From: Butyrivibrio sp. MC2021
GTDB lineage: Bacteria > Bacillota > Clostridia > Lachnospirales > Lachnospiraceae
Direction of reading: 5' to 3'
Assembly (NCBI RefSeq): GCF_000621605.1
Contig: NZ_JHXX01000003.1
Span: 62,001-126,000, forward strand
Length of the DNA stretch: 64,000 bases
Of the stretch, positions 1-8,463 are shown one piece after another (within the stretch, counting starts at the first letter, position 1; each line of letters begins with the position of its first letter). The position numbers and the translations under genes are program-made. The notes under the pieces were generated by a model that saw only the letters and a program-made list of their open reading frames with translations, had not been told where the DNA came from and did not search any database.

Positions 1-384
1 CACCGCCGAGAAAAACCTGACCTTGGTGAGATGATAAAAGATTCTGTAGATGAAAAACGCAGTGATCATCTCACATATGGTTGGAATGATGCTAAGCATC
101 ACCCAGGGTTCAAAGGGAACATAGGAGCAGAGGGCATACAGCACATTAAAGGGTACGTAATAGTCCCCCGGAGCTGATTCAAGGCCCTTAAGGCCCCCTG
201 CGGACCTGTAAAAATCTACCCAGGCCTTATAGTAGGTATTGTAATCCGGTGACAGCTCGGTGTTGGGAGCAAGGCTCGCTCTTATAAGAACCGCCGCAAG
301 AAGCACCACAAACAGACCTATCACATACAGGTATTTATTTATCAGCGTTTTGATTATTCTGTCTATTGCCGGTTCTTCTTTCAT
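1..384 (-). CDS. GT-C/Gpi18-like membrane glycosyltransferase (partial)
   Basis: The N-terminal 128 residues of a minus-strand gene are present; the rest lies beyond base 1. The ATG at 384 follows a GGTGGGGG ribosome binding site and sits 14 bases after the aminotransferase stop, so it is probably the next gene of the polysaccharide operon. The protein starts with a short charged cytoplasmic stretch, a hydrophobic helix at about residues 17-37, an extracytoplasmic segment rich in Asp and Tyr (PDYNTYYKAWVDFY) and another hydrophobic stretch after residue 90. An early acidic loop after the first helix resembles GT-C fold, lipid-linked sugar transferases such as Gpi18-like mannosyltransferases. 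Family assignment is tentative because the catalytic part is missing. Confidence 0.6.
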   Translation of the reverse strand, partial: MKEEPAIDRIIKTLINKYLYVIGLFVVLLAAVLIRASLAPNTELSPDYNTYYKAWVDFYRSAGGLKGLESAPGDYYVPFNVLYALCSYVPFEPWVMLSIIPTICEMITAFFIYRIFYHLTKVRFFSAV

Positions 385-397
385 CCCCCACCTCTGA

Positions 398-1498
398 TCA
401 CTTAAAGCTGTTAACGACTTCTATTACTCTCTCCTGCTCTTCCTTGTACATTCCGGTGTAGATAGGAAGAGATATAACTTCACCAGCAAACTGCTCGGTG
501 ATAGGGAAGCTTCCCTCTTTAAATCCAAGATATTCATAAGCCTGTGCAAGATGAGGAGGAATAGGATAGTGAATGATGGTTCCTACACCGTTGTCCTCAA
601 GATACTGCTTAAATTCGTCACGTCTTCCGGGAACTCTGAGAACATACTGATGCCATACACAGGTTGAGCCCTCAGCCACTTCAGGCTTGATAACAAGAGG
701 ATTATTGATGCCCTCTGTGTAGCGAGCTGCCAGATCTTCTCTTTCCTTAGTGATCTCATCCATGTGGGTGAGCTTAACCCTAAGGAGCCCTGCCTGGAGC
801 TCATCAAGTCTTGAGTTGGCACCTACAACCATGTTGTAGTAACGCTTCTCACTGCCGTAGTTTCTGTAGATCTTCATAAGACGGGCAAGCTCAGGATCAT
901 TGGTGGTCATGGCACCTGCATCTCCGAAGGCACCCATGTTCTTTGAAGGATAGAAGGAGAAGCATCCGATATCTCCGAAGCTTCCTGTCATCTGTCCCTT
1001 GTGATATGCTCCGTGGGACTGGGCACAGTCCTCCACGAGACGAAGGTTATGTCTCTTGCAGATGTCGCAGATCTTGGTCATGTTGGCAGCCTGTCCGTAC
1101 AGGTGAACAACAAGAACAGCCTTGGTCTTGTCTGTGATCTTTTCCTCGATCTTGTCAGCATCTATCTGATAATATTTGTCAGGCTCAACAATAACGGGTG
1201 TAGCGCCGTTGATGGTGATTCCCATTACGCTGGCGATATAGGTGTTGCCCTGAACAATGACCTCATCGCCCTCTCCGATTCCCAGAACCTTGAAAGCAAG
1301 AATAAGAGCATCCAGTCCGTTGGCTACGCCTACGGCATACTTGGTTCCGATGTACTCTGCGTACTCCTTCTCGAAGGCCTCATCCTCTTTTCCAAGGATG
1401 TACCATCCGCTTCTAAGGACCTCAAGAGCCTTCTCCTCGTACTCCTTCTGATATCTCTCAAAGCCTCTGTCCATACGACCCTGCATTATTTTATCCAT
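398..1498 (-). CDS. fdtB: DegT/DnrJ/EryC1 sugar aminotransferase (FdtB-like)
   Basis: A 366-residue PLP-dependent aminotransferase that would convert a dTDP-3-keto-6-deoxyhexose to the 3-amino sugar. Asp157 in VEDCAQSHGA (pairs with the PLP ring nitrogen) and Lys186 in SFYPSKNMGAFGDAG (Schiff base lysine) are visible, and length matches the family. The ATG at 1498 is chosen over upstream in-frame starts because AAGGAG, overlapping the previous gene's stop, lies 10 bases before it. An FdtA-like ketoisomerase and a GT2 enzyme lie just upstream in the same operon, so the product may be a Fuc3N or Qui3N type sugar for the exopolysaccharide. The family is certain; the exact sugar is inferred from context. 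Confidence 0.85.
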   Translation of the reverse strand: MDKIMQGRMDRGFERYQKEYEEKALEVLRSGWYILGKEDEAFEKEYAEYIGTKYAVGVANGLDALILAFKVLGIGEGDEVIVQGNTYIASVMGITINGATPVIVEPDKYYQIDADKIEEKITDKTKAVLVVHLYGQAANMTKICDICKRHNLRLVEDCAQSHGAYHKGQMTGSFGDIGCFSFYPSKNMGAFGDAGAMTTNDPELARLMKIYRNYGSEKRYYNMVVGANSRLDELQAGLLRVKLTHMDEITKEREDLAARYTEGINNPLVIKPEVAEGSTCVWHQYVLRVPGRRDEFKQYLEDNGVGTIIHYPIPPHLAQAYEYLGFKEGSFPITEQFAGEVISLPIYTGMYKEEQERVIEVVNSFK

Positions 1499-1505
1499 AT
1501 CGTTA

Positions 1506-2459
1506 TCACTCCTTATCCGAATCTGTCTGATTATCGTCCTGTCTCTTAACCTCATCAATTATAAAAGGCGGCCTGTTTCTGGCTTCCTCAAGAGCTCTCC
1601 AAATGTACTCACCAAGAATAGAGAGCATGATAAAGATTATTCCAAAGCCAAAGAGCACTACGCTCATGATTGAAGCATAACCAAGGATAGGTGTGCCTTC
1701 CATGAGCTTCTCTCTGATTACCATAACTATTCCAACCAGGGATAAAAGAGAAAAGATAAATCCCATGGTTGCCATGAATCTGATGGGGAAATAGGTAAAG
1801 CTCATCATGGAATCCACCACCAGCTTGACCTTCTTACCCAGAGTCCATCTGGATTTGCCCACCTCTCTGTCCTTTCTGTGGAAATAGATCTTCTCTGTCT
1901 TAAAGCCTACCCACATAACCTGAAGGGTCAGTGAAGAGTTCTTTTCATCCATCATCTGAAGGACCTTGATAACCTGTCTGTCCACCAGGTAGCAGTCACA
2001 GCCGCCCTGGGGCATGTCCTTGTTGATGGTCTTGCGAACCAGCCAGTAATAGCAGCCTGCAAAAAACTTCTTGACCGCACTCTCGTCTCTGGACTCTCTG
2101 ATGGCAAGAACCACCTTGTTTCCACGCTTCCAGCTCTCGTACATATCAAGGATCAGTGTGGAATCCTCCTGGAGGTCCGCCTGCTTGGTCACGGCGCAGT
2201 CACCGGTACATACGGAAAGTCCCGCAAGAAGAGCCGCATGCTCACCGAAGTTTCTGGAAAGCTTGGTGCATACAACATTTTTGTCCATGGCTGCGATCTT
2301 CTGGATTATCTCCCAGGAATTGTCCCCGGAGCCGTCATCCACGAAGACGATCTCATAATCTCCGATCTTTCCAAGGATCTTTTCCTTCATGTCCGCATAC
2401 AGCATCTCCAGTGTATCGGAGTTGTAGTAAACGGGAATTACTATTGAAAGCTTACTCAT
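1506..2459 (-). CDS. GT2 glycosyltransferase, membrane-anchored (DPM1/GtrB-like)
   Basis: A 317-residue family 2 glycosyltransferase. The GT-A domain opens with LSIVIPVYYNSDTL, has nucleotide-binding VFVDDGSGDNSW near residue 40 and ends with the DREVGKSRWTLGKK segment typical of dolichol- or undecaprenyl-phosphate glycosyltransferases. Two hydrophobic helices (about residues 225-245 and 262-285) anchor the C-terminus. Such enzymes usually load a sugar onto undecaprenyl phosphate for later transfer outside the membrane. Its start overlaps the FdtA-like stop by four bases (ATGA), which implies translational coupling. It probably handles the amino sugar made by its neighbours; donor and acceptor cannot be read from sequence. 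Confidence 0.85.
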   Translation of the reverse strand: MSKLSIVIPVYYNSDTLEMLYADMKEKILGKIGDYEIVFVDDGSGDNSWEIIQKIAAMDKNVVCTKLSRNFGEHAALLAGLSVCTGDCAVTKQADLQEDSTLILDMYESWKRGNKVVLAIRESRDESAVKKFFAGCYYWLVRKTINKDMPQGGCDCYLVDRQVIKVLQMMDEKNSSLTLQVMWVGFKTEKIYFHRKDREVGKSRWTLGKKVKLVVDSMMSFTYFPIRFMATMGFIFSLLSLVGIVMVIREKLMEGTPILGYASIMSVVLFGFGIIFIMLSILGEYIWRALEEARNRPPFIIDEVKRQDDNQTDSDKE

Positions 2460-2878
2460 TGTTCTTTTATCTCCTTAATGAAGGCATCATAATCACGGAT
2501 GTACTCGCTGTCGATGTAGTGCTCGCTGGCGAGAACCAAAAGCACGGAGTCGGGAGAAAAATCATACATCTCCTTCCACACCATGGGGCCAAGGTAAAGA
2601 CCCATTCTGGGCTTATCCAGTACTATGATCTCCTTCTTCTCACCATCGTCAACCAGCACCTTGCTGCTGCCGCTGACATTGATAAGAACAAATTTGGTAT
2701 ATCTGTTGGCATGATTTCCCCTGATGATGTCGGGGTCTGAACCGTACATATAGAAAACTCTTCTGATGTCAAAGGGAATGTCAAAGCCTGAGCCCTCAGC
2801 AACCACAAGATTGCCTCTCTCATCGCCGAATTCCTTGAACTCAATGACGCTGTATTTACAGTTATCAAAATTCTTCAT
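2456..2878 (-). CDS. fdtA: Cupin sugar 3,4-ketoisomerase (FdtA/WxcM-like)
   Basis: A 140-residue cupin matching FdtA-type dTDP-4-keto-6-deoxyglucose 3,4-ketoisomerases. The catalytic-site histidine segment RGNHANRYTKFVLINVSG is clear, as is the family opening EFKEFGDERGNLVVAEG. It would make the 3-keto intermediate used by the aminotransferase two genes downstream. The ATG at 2878 is preferred over an in-frame start at 2902 because GGTGGGAG lies just before it and the earlier start would overlap the previous gene. The dTDP-glucose supply genes rmlA and rmlB are not in the window. Confidence 0.85.
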   Translation of the reverse strand: MKNFDNCKYSVIEFKEFGDERGNLVVAEGSGFDIPFDIRRVFYMYGSDPDIIRGNHANRYTKFVLINVSGSSKVLVDDGEKKEIIVLDKPRMGLYLGPMVWKEMYDFSPDSVLLVLASEHYIDSEYIRDYDAFIKEIKEQ

Positions 2879-2891
2879 AAAACTCCCACCT

Positions 2892-4355
2892 CTATTTAAC
2901 AAGCCTTACGCTTGATTTCTCGTAATAATCCGCCACTGCCTTATTTACCCAGTCCTCGGTATCCTCAGTTACGTCGGAAAAGTAAAGAAGGGAGGGCTTG
3001 ACGCTGTACTCCTTGAGCTCTGCATCCGAAACGCTGTCATCCTTAAGGATCTGCAGCCTGTCTCTGTTTTCTTTTGCATAAATTCCGGCATTTCCCGCTG
3101 CAAGATCTGAGATCGCAGATGCAGAGGTGATATAGCCAGGATCAACATAAAGAGAAAGCAGAAGTCCCGCCGCAAGAAGCCCCAGCATTGAAAGAAAGCC
3201 GCTGCCTGCAGCGCTTCCCAAAAGCTCACCGCTTTCAGTCACATTTTTATCATTAAGCAGCTGTGAAAGCCACATACTGTCGTACATAACAAGAAGGACC
3301 AGCATAAGTACAAACTGCATCCATATTATAGCAACCATTCTGCCTGCCTCAAAATTGCCCATGGCATAAAGGGGCGGAACGATGTTCACAGCCACCATAA
3401 GAAAGCAGAATGTTGAAAACAAAACCGGGTGGCGAAGCCTGATGGAAAGGCTGCGACCTGCCTTAAAGCAGATGATTGCCACCAGTGCCAGCATCACCGG
3501 CACTTCCCAGGTAAGCCATTCATTGATGCACATGTCAAAGACATGATAAATGGATCTGAATACGGCCACCACAGGGTTCATATAGTTAAGGGCCTCGCCT
3601 CTTACACTGTTGCCGGGGGCTGTCATGGAAATGATAAGCCCGATGATGTTGCACAGCGCCGGTATAAATATAAGAGTTTTTTTGCGCCCATAGATATCAA
3701 AGATCACAAAGGCTGCGGACATAACAGCCAGGGACAGTGCCGTCATATAGTTGGCTCCTCCCAGCAAAAAGCCGAGAACGGAGGTGGCTGCAATAAGGGC
3801 TGTGCTCTTTTTCTCAGAGAGCCGTATCATAAGTCCCAGCCAAAAAAGTCCCAGTCCGAACATAAAACAGTAATTGATACTGCCGCTGTACCAGTAAAAA
3901 GCCTCATTTCTTGCCCCTTCCCGCGGCATGCTCTGGATCATGGGAAGAAGTGCCAAAACAGAAATGATCCTTGCATAATACTTGGAAATACCAAGCTTTT
4001 TGACCACTACTGCGTCAAAGAAAAAGAAGACGCCCAGTGTCAGGCTTCCCAGCATAATAATTGTGGTAAGGGGGTATAGCCCCTCCGAAAAAACCCCGGG
4101 ACACAGAGCTGTCAGGGCCGCTGAGAAGAAATAGCCCGTCCAGTTCATGTAGTACCAGTAGCCCATGTAAAGGCCATAGCCAAGGCTCGAAAGCACACTG
4201 CCGGTCTCCCTGAAATGTCTGTGGGTTTCCAGGGCCATGGAAAAATCATCCGCTGATGGGAAATTGTAAAATCCCAGGATGATCATGGGTATTATGCTCA
4301 GAACATAAAATACTATAAGCGCTGTACTTAAGTGCTTTACATTTAGCTTAACCAT
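2892..4355 (-). CDS. Polytopic membrane protein, DUF6056-like
   Basis: A 487-residue integral membrane protein with roughly ten hydrophobic helices. The segment after helix 1, FYNFPSADDFSMALETHRHF, with an Asp-Asp pair and a following histidine-rich loop, is characteristic of DUF6056-type proteins, which resemble GT-C glycosyltransferases and occur in surface polysaccharide loci. The C-terminal 70 residues are soluble. The ATG at 4355 overlaps the end of the epimerase gene by eight bases and is preceded by AAGGAG, so the longer in-frame start at 4436 is rejected. Role is probably sugar transfer or polymer modification at the outer membrane face; substrate unknown. Confidence 0.75.
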   Translation of the reverse strand: MVKLNVKHLSTALIVFYVLSIIPMIILGFYNFPSADDFSMALETHRHFRETGSVLSSLGYGLYMGYWYYMNWTGYFFSAALTALCPGVFSEGLYPLTTIIMLGSLTLGVFFFFDAVVVKKLGISKYYARIISVLALLPMIQSMPREGARNEAFYWYSGSINYCFMFGLGLFWLGLMIRLSEKKSTALIAATSVLGFLLGGANYMTALSLAVMSAAFVIFDIYGRKKTLIFIPALCNIIGLIISMTAPGNSVRGEALNYMNPVVAVFRSIYHVFDMCINEWLTWEVPVMLALVAIICFKAGRSLSIRLRHPVLFSTFCFLMVAVNIVPPLYAMGNFEAGRMVAIIWMQFVLMLVLLVMYDSMWLSQLLNDKNVTESGELLGSAAGSGFLSMLGLLAAGLLLSLYVDPGYITSASAISDLAAGNAGIYAKENRDRLQILKDDSVSDAELKEYSVKPSLLYFSDVTEDTEDWVNKAVADYYEKSSVRLVK

Positions 4356-5424
4356 AATACTCCTTGTACCAGCGGGCGAATCGGCCAAGTCCGGTTCTAA
4401 GGTCAGTTGCGGGTTTAAATCCGAAGTCCTGTTCAAGAGCTGTCACATCAGCATAGGTCACCTCAACGTCACCGGGCTGCATGGGAACCAGCTCCTTGTG
4501 AGCCTCAAAATCGTAATCTGAAGGAAGCACTCCCGCAGCAATGAGTTCCTGCTGAAGGATGTCCACGAAATCCAGAAGGTTCACAGGACTGTTGTTACCG
4601 ATATTGTAAACGTTATATCTGACGCCGTTTTCATTTTTGTCAGGAGACTTCTGCATCACATTGATAATGCCCTCTACGATGTCGTCAACGTAGGTAAAGT
4701 CTCTTTTGCAGTTGCCAAAGTTAAAGATCTTGATCTTGTCTCCTCTGACAAGCTTGTCTGTAAATCCGAAATATGCCATGTCCGGTCTTCCTGCGGGGCC
4801 GTATACGGTAAAGAACCTGAGGCCCGTGGAAGGAATATCATAGAGCTTGGAGTAGGCGTGGGCAAAAAGCTCATTGGATTTCTTGGTGGCAGCGTAAAGA
4901 GAAACAGGATTGTCCACCTTGTCCTCTACGCTGTAAGGAATCTTTTTGTTGCTGCCGTACACACTGGAGCTGGATGCATATACCAGATGAAGGACGCCCA
5001 TATAGCCGTCCTTTCTGTGCTTTTCATCATAGGAATGTCTGCAGGCCTCCAAAATATTGTAAAAGCCCAGCATATTGGATTCGATGTAGGCATCGGGATT
5101 ATCGATGGAATAACGAACTCCCGCCTGAGCTGCCAGATTCACCACAACCTCGGGTCTGAAGCTGTCAAAAACCCTGTCGATCACATCGCGGTCTGCGATG
5201 CTGCCCCTGATAAGCTCGAACCTGCCCCGGGATACCTCATCAATTCTCTTAAGTCTGTCTTCCTTGATACCGACATCATAATAGTCGCTCATGTTGTCGA
5301 TACCGATGATGTTTATGCTCTTGTAGCTCCTAAGGAGCTCTGTTACCAGATTGGAACCGATAAAGCCCGCAGCTCCGGTAACAAGAACTCTCTTATTTTC
5401 CAAATCAATATTCTTAGTCAGCAT
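4348..5424 (-). CDS. UDP-glucuronate 4-epimerase-like NAD-dependent epimerase
   Basis: A 358-residue extended short-chain dehydrogenase. The NAD-binding GAAGFIGSN motif is at residues 18-26, DNMSDYYDVGIKEDRL near 43-58 is the signature of the UDP-glucuronate 4-epimerase/CapI branch, and the catalytic Tyr177-x3-Lys181 pair follows SSSSVYG. It would make UDP-galacturonate from UDP-glucuronate for the exopolysaccharide. It lies 12 bases after the sugar transferase gene and overlaps the next gene, consistent with one operon. The ribosome binding site (CGGGTAAAACC) is weak. Related 4-epimerases cannot be fully excluded. Confidence 0.85.
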   Translation of the reverse strand: MLTKNIDLENKRVLVTGAAGFIGSNLVTELLRSYKSINIIGIDNMSDYYDVGIKEDRLKRIDEVSRGRFELIRGSIADRDVIDRVFDSFRPEVVVNLAAQAGVRYSIDNPDAYIESNMLGFYNILEACRHSYDEKHRKDGYMGVLHLVYASSSSVYGSNKKIPYSVEDKVDNPVSLYAATKKSNELFAHAYSKLYDIPSTGLRFFTVYGPAGRPDMAYFGFTDKLVRGDKIKIFNFGNCKRDFTYVDDIVEGIINVMQKSPDKNENGVRYNVYNIGNNSPVNLLDFVDILQQELIAAGVLPSDYDFEAHKELVPMQPGDVEVTYADVTALEQDFGFKPATDLRTGLGRFARWYKEYYG

Positions 5425-5436
5425 GGTTTTACCCGG

Positions 5437-6867
5437 TTATTTTGCACCCTTTCCGAAAAGTACAACGCCCACAGTCTGAAGAAGGATCTTGAAATCCTCT
5501 GTGAGGCTCCAGTTGTCTATATATTTAAGGTCAAGTTTTACTACTTCGTCAAAGTCCTCGATGTCGCTTCGGCCGCTGATCTGCCAAAGTCCTGTAAGAC
5601 CGGGGGTCATTGAAAGTCTTCTTCTGTAATGCTCATTGTACTGCTGGAACTCTGCCTCTGTCGGGGGTCTTGTTCCAACAAGGCTCATGTCGCCCTTAAG
5701 AACATTGAGGAACTGAGGGAACTCATCCAGTGATGTCTTTCTGATGAAGTTACCCACCTTGGTTACACGGGGGTCATTCTCCATCTTGAACATAAGGCCC
5801 TTCATCTCGTTCTGAGCCTCAAGCTCCTTCTTGCGCTCCTCAGCATCTGTGTACATGGATCTGAACTTGTAGATCTTGAATCTTCTACCGTTCTTACCGA
5901 TTCTCACCTGTGAGAAGAAAATAGGTCCGGGGGAATCAAGCTTGATGGCAGGTCCCAGGAACAGAGTGATGATTCCTGTAAGAATAAGGCCGACAAGTCC
6001 TCCCAGAATATCAATGGCTCTCTTGATAAAGAGTCTCTTATAGCTGCTTCTGAACATAGAGTAGCTGATAACGGTGTAATCAAGGAAGTCTCCTACCTGA
6101 GTGACAGCCTTGCTTACATCGGGAAGTTCAATGTTGTAATGAGTTGTGATACCCATCTCCTCAAATCCGATGATGATGTCCTGGATCTGGCTCTGAGGAA
6201 TGCTTGGGGTATTGATAAATACCTCGTCAAAAGGATCTGTGATAAGTCTTCCTGTGAGGTTCTCGATTCCCTTGTGGATGTGAACGCCCTCTACATACCA
6301 GTCCTTATCTGCCTCTTCGGAGTCATTGTCATCAACGTAATAAGCTCTTACCACCTTGTATCCAAGGCCCTTGCACTTGGCAACAAGATCCTTGATGGTG
6401 CTCTCCATAAGGTTCTTCTCAGCAACAACCACTACCCTTGTAACTCTGGAATCCTTGGAAATGTGGTTACGAAGGAAGATTTTGAAAAGAATCCTTGCCA
6501 CATAGTTAAGAACAATGTTCATCCAGATAAAGTGGATCATAACAAATCTGGAAAGAATACTGATCCAGTTAAGGAAGTATACCGCTGCCATACAAACAAA
6601 GATCATAATGGCCATAAATCTGACAACGGAAATGAATTCCAGTATATAGCCTCTGGTGATGAAATCCCTGTTCCAGTCCGCAAGGAATGTATACACTACG
6701 CAAAACAGGAGGAATACGAGACATACCATATAATGAAGTGTCTTATTTCCCCAGTCATTGTTGTTATTGTATCTGAGCCATGTTGCAAAACAATAAGTAA
6801 TGACTATGCAGGCCATATCTATAATCCAAAGCCCGTAAGTCTGCAACACTTTGTTCTTTTGGTTCAT
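5437..6867 (-). CDS. Exopolysaccharide polyprenyl glycosylphosphotransferase
   Basis: A 476-residue initiating transferase that moves a sugar phosphate from a nucleotide sugar to undecaprenyl phosphate, the first step of exopolysaccharide repeat assembly. The order is four to five membrane helices (about 10-130), a CoA-binding-like Rossmann middle (about 145-250) and the bacterial sugar transferase domain from about residue 277. The latter contains FFSQVRIGKNGRRFKIYKFR, DPRVTKVGNFIRKTSLDEFP and MSLVGTRPP, ending with PGLTGLWQISGRSD. Its ATG overlaps the stop of the polymerase-like gene by four bases. The donor (glucose or galactose type) is not determinable from sequence. Confidence 0.9.
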   Translation of the reverse strand: MNQKNKVLQTYGLWIIDMACIVITYCFATWLRYNNNNDWGNKTLHYMVCLVFLLFCVVYTFLADWNRDFITRGYILEFISVVRFMAIMIFVCMAAVYFLNWISILSRFVMIHFIWMNIVLNYVARILFKIFLRNHISKDSRVTRVVVVAEKNLMESTIKDLVAKCKGLGYKVVRAYYVDDNDSEEADKDWYVEGVHIHKGIENLTGRLITDPFDEVFINTPSIPQSQIQDIIIGFEEMGITTHYNIELPDVSKAVTQVGDFLDYTVISYSMFRSSYKRLFIKRAIDILGGLVGLILTGIITLFLGPAIKLDSPGPIFFSQVRIGKNGRRFKIYKFRSMYTDAEERKKELEAQNEMKGLMFKMENDPRVTKVGNFIRKTSLDEFPQFLNVLKGDMSLVGTRPPTEAEFQQYNEHYRRRLSMTPGLTGLWQISGRSDIEDFDEVVKLDLKYIDNWSLTEDFKILLQTVGVVLFGKGAK

Positions 6868-8450
6868 TTGTTACTCCTTCTACAAAATTTTTCCCAAATA
6901 GTATAGCACATACCATATAATGCCGCTACTAAGACCCCAATCCATACTGCGGCACTTAAGTTTCGCTTACTATACTCCATCCTGGCGATATCTGAGCTGT
7001 ATTTATACATTGGAGTTTCGCCGTTTACATACCCTACTATGATCTCCCCCTGAGATCTGAGCTCTGTGACTTCGTCCGAGGTCAGGTACACCTCCTCCAT
7101 ATCGAAGGTCTTACCGGTCTCATCCTGCTGCCTGTCCCCGTAAAGGGCCTTGGGCGCAGAAGTCAGTAGCATTACTCCAAAGAAAATCGCAATCCCCGCA
7201 GTGATTCCCACTGCCACAGACTTAAGCGCGGTGCGGATAAAAAGCACGGTTCTTACGTCTGCCTCATCCTCTTTGGCCTCATCCTCTTTGGCCTCATCCT
7301 CTACCTTATCCCCCAGAAGCTCGTATAAAAGGGCTCCCATAAATACATAGGTAAAATTCTTGAAGCCGAGGTTATATAAAAGAGGTTCCCAGATTCCGAG
7401 ACACAGCATTCCCATCAGTACTGCAAGTTCCTGCATGCGTCCCTTCTTCAGGCTCTCGTGAATAAAGAAAAGAGTGATAGCACTCATTACCAAAAAGGCC
7501 AGCAGCCCCAGCTGTAAAAACAGATAAAGCTGTGCCATATCTATACCGTAAGTCTGATATCTGGGATTCGGGTTATTGAGCCTTATTCCCAGAAGGGAGA
7601 TATGGTTGTTCTCCCAGAAGTATCTGGCTATGGAAAATCTGGTGGTAAAGACCTTGCGGTCAATGGTGTCAAAAACACTCTCCGGCAGGATAAAAGGTCC
7701 CGCAATAGCTATAAAGCACACCCCAGGGTATGAAATATAGCAAATTGCCTTTTCCAAAATTCGTGGAAAATTTTTCATGCCGAACAACAAATTTACCACA
7801 AGATATACCAAACATGCAAGTACTCCTGTACGACTTCCCGAATAATTGAAGACGTAAAAATTGAAACCCAGTACCAGAGCGGAAAAGACCAGCAAAATTT
7901 TTATATTTTTTTTGGCAACATATTTGGAGATAAAAAACATCACCAGCATGCTGAGCATCAAAACGTTCATGTGAAGGGTATTGGGATGGGCGTAACCCAG
8001 AGCGTGCCTGAACATCAGGCCCACACCTTCCCTCTCCTGGGGATAGTAGATCTCAGGAGCGATGCCGGTAACTCCAAGGAGAATCTTGCCCAGAATAAAA
8101 AATCCTGACACTATGATTCCCACGGAGATAACCTTTTTCACCGAAACCTTCTTCATTCCAAGGAGCATGGAAAAGCAGACGATAAGTCCCTTCTCCCCGG
8201 TGGACATATAGACAAGTCCCGAAACAAGCATAAGTCCCGCTGCGATCAGGTACTCCTTAAGGCTTCCCGCTGTGACAACGAACTTGCAGGCAAAGAGCAT
8301 AAGCCCCAGCACCAGCGATATGTTGTACAAAGTCATGCCCTCATAGAGCCCCGCAGCTCTGGCACCTATCATAACAGCAAAATAGAGAAGGTATAAGCCT
8401 TCTCCAATCGCTTCTCTTTTTTCTTGGTACTCCTGTGAAAAAAACTTCAT
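6864..8450 (-). CDS. Wzy/O-antigen ligase-like membrane protein
   Basis: A 528-residue protein with about a dozen hydrophobic helices and a large extracytoplasmic loop, the layout of Wzy polymerases and WaaL-type ligases. The loop includes YPQEREGVGLMFRHALGYAH and LNNPNPRYQTYGIDMAQLYL, where catalytic Arg and His residues usually sit in this superfamily. After the last main helix block there is an acidic tandem repeat (KEDEAKEDEA, bases about 7258-7302) followed by another helix and a soluble tail. The ATG at 8450 has GGGGAG just upstream and is preferred to an in-frame start at 8477 inside the preceding gene. Polymerase versus ligase cannot be separated by sequence alone. Confidence 0.7.
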   Translation of the reverse strand: MKFFSQEYQEKREAIGEGLYLLYFAVMIGARAAGLYEGMTLYNISLVLGLMLFACKFVVTAGSLKEYLIAAGLMLVSGLVYMSTGEKGLIVCFSMLLGMKKVSVKKVISVGIIVSGFFILGKILLGVTGIAPEIYYPQEREGVGLMFRHALGYAHPNTLHMNVLMLSMLVMFFISKYVAKKNIKILLVFSALVLGFNFYVFNYSGSRTGVLACLVYLVVNLLFGMKNFPRILEKAICYISYPGVCFIAIAGPFILPESVFDTIDRKVFTTRFSIARYFWENNHISLLGIRLNNPNPRYQTYGIDMAQLYLFLQLGLLAFLVMSAITLFFIHESLKKGRMQELAVLMGMLCLGIWEPLLYNLGFKNFTYVFMGALLYELLGDKVEDEAKEDEAKEDEADVRTVLFIRTALKSVAVGITAGIAIFFGVMLLTSAPKALYGDRQQDETGKTFDMEEVYLTSDEVTELRSQGEIIVGYVNGETPMYKYSSDIARMEYSKRNLSAAVWIGVLVAALYGMCYTIWEKFCRRSNK

Positions 8451-8463
8451 AATGCTCCCCGGA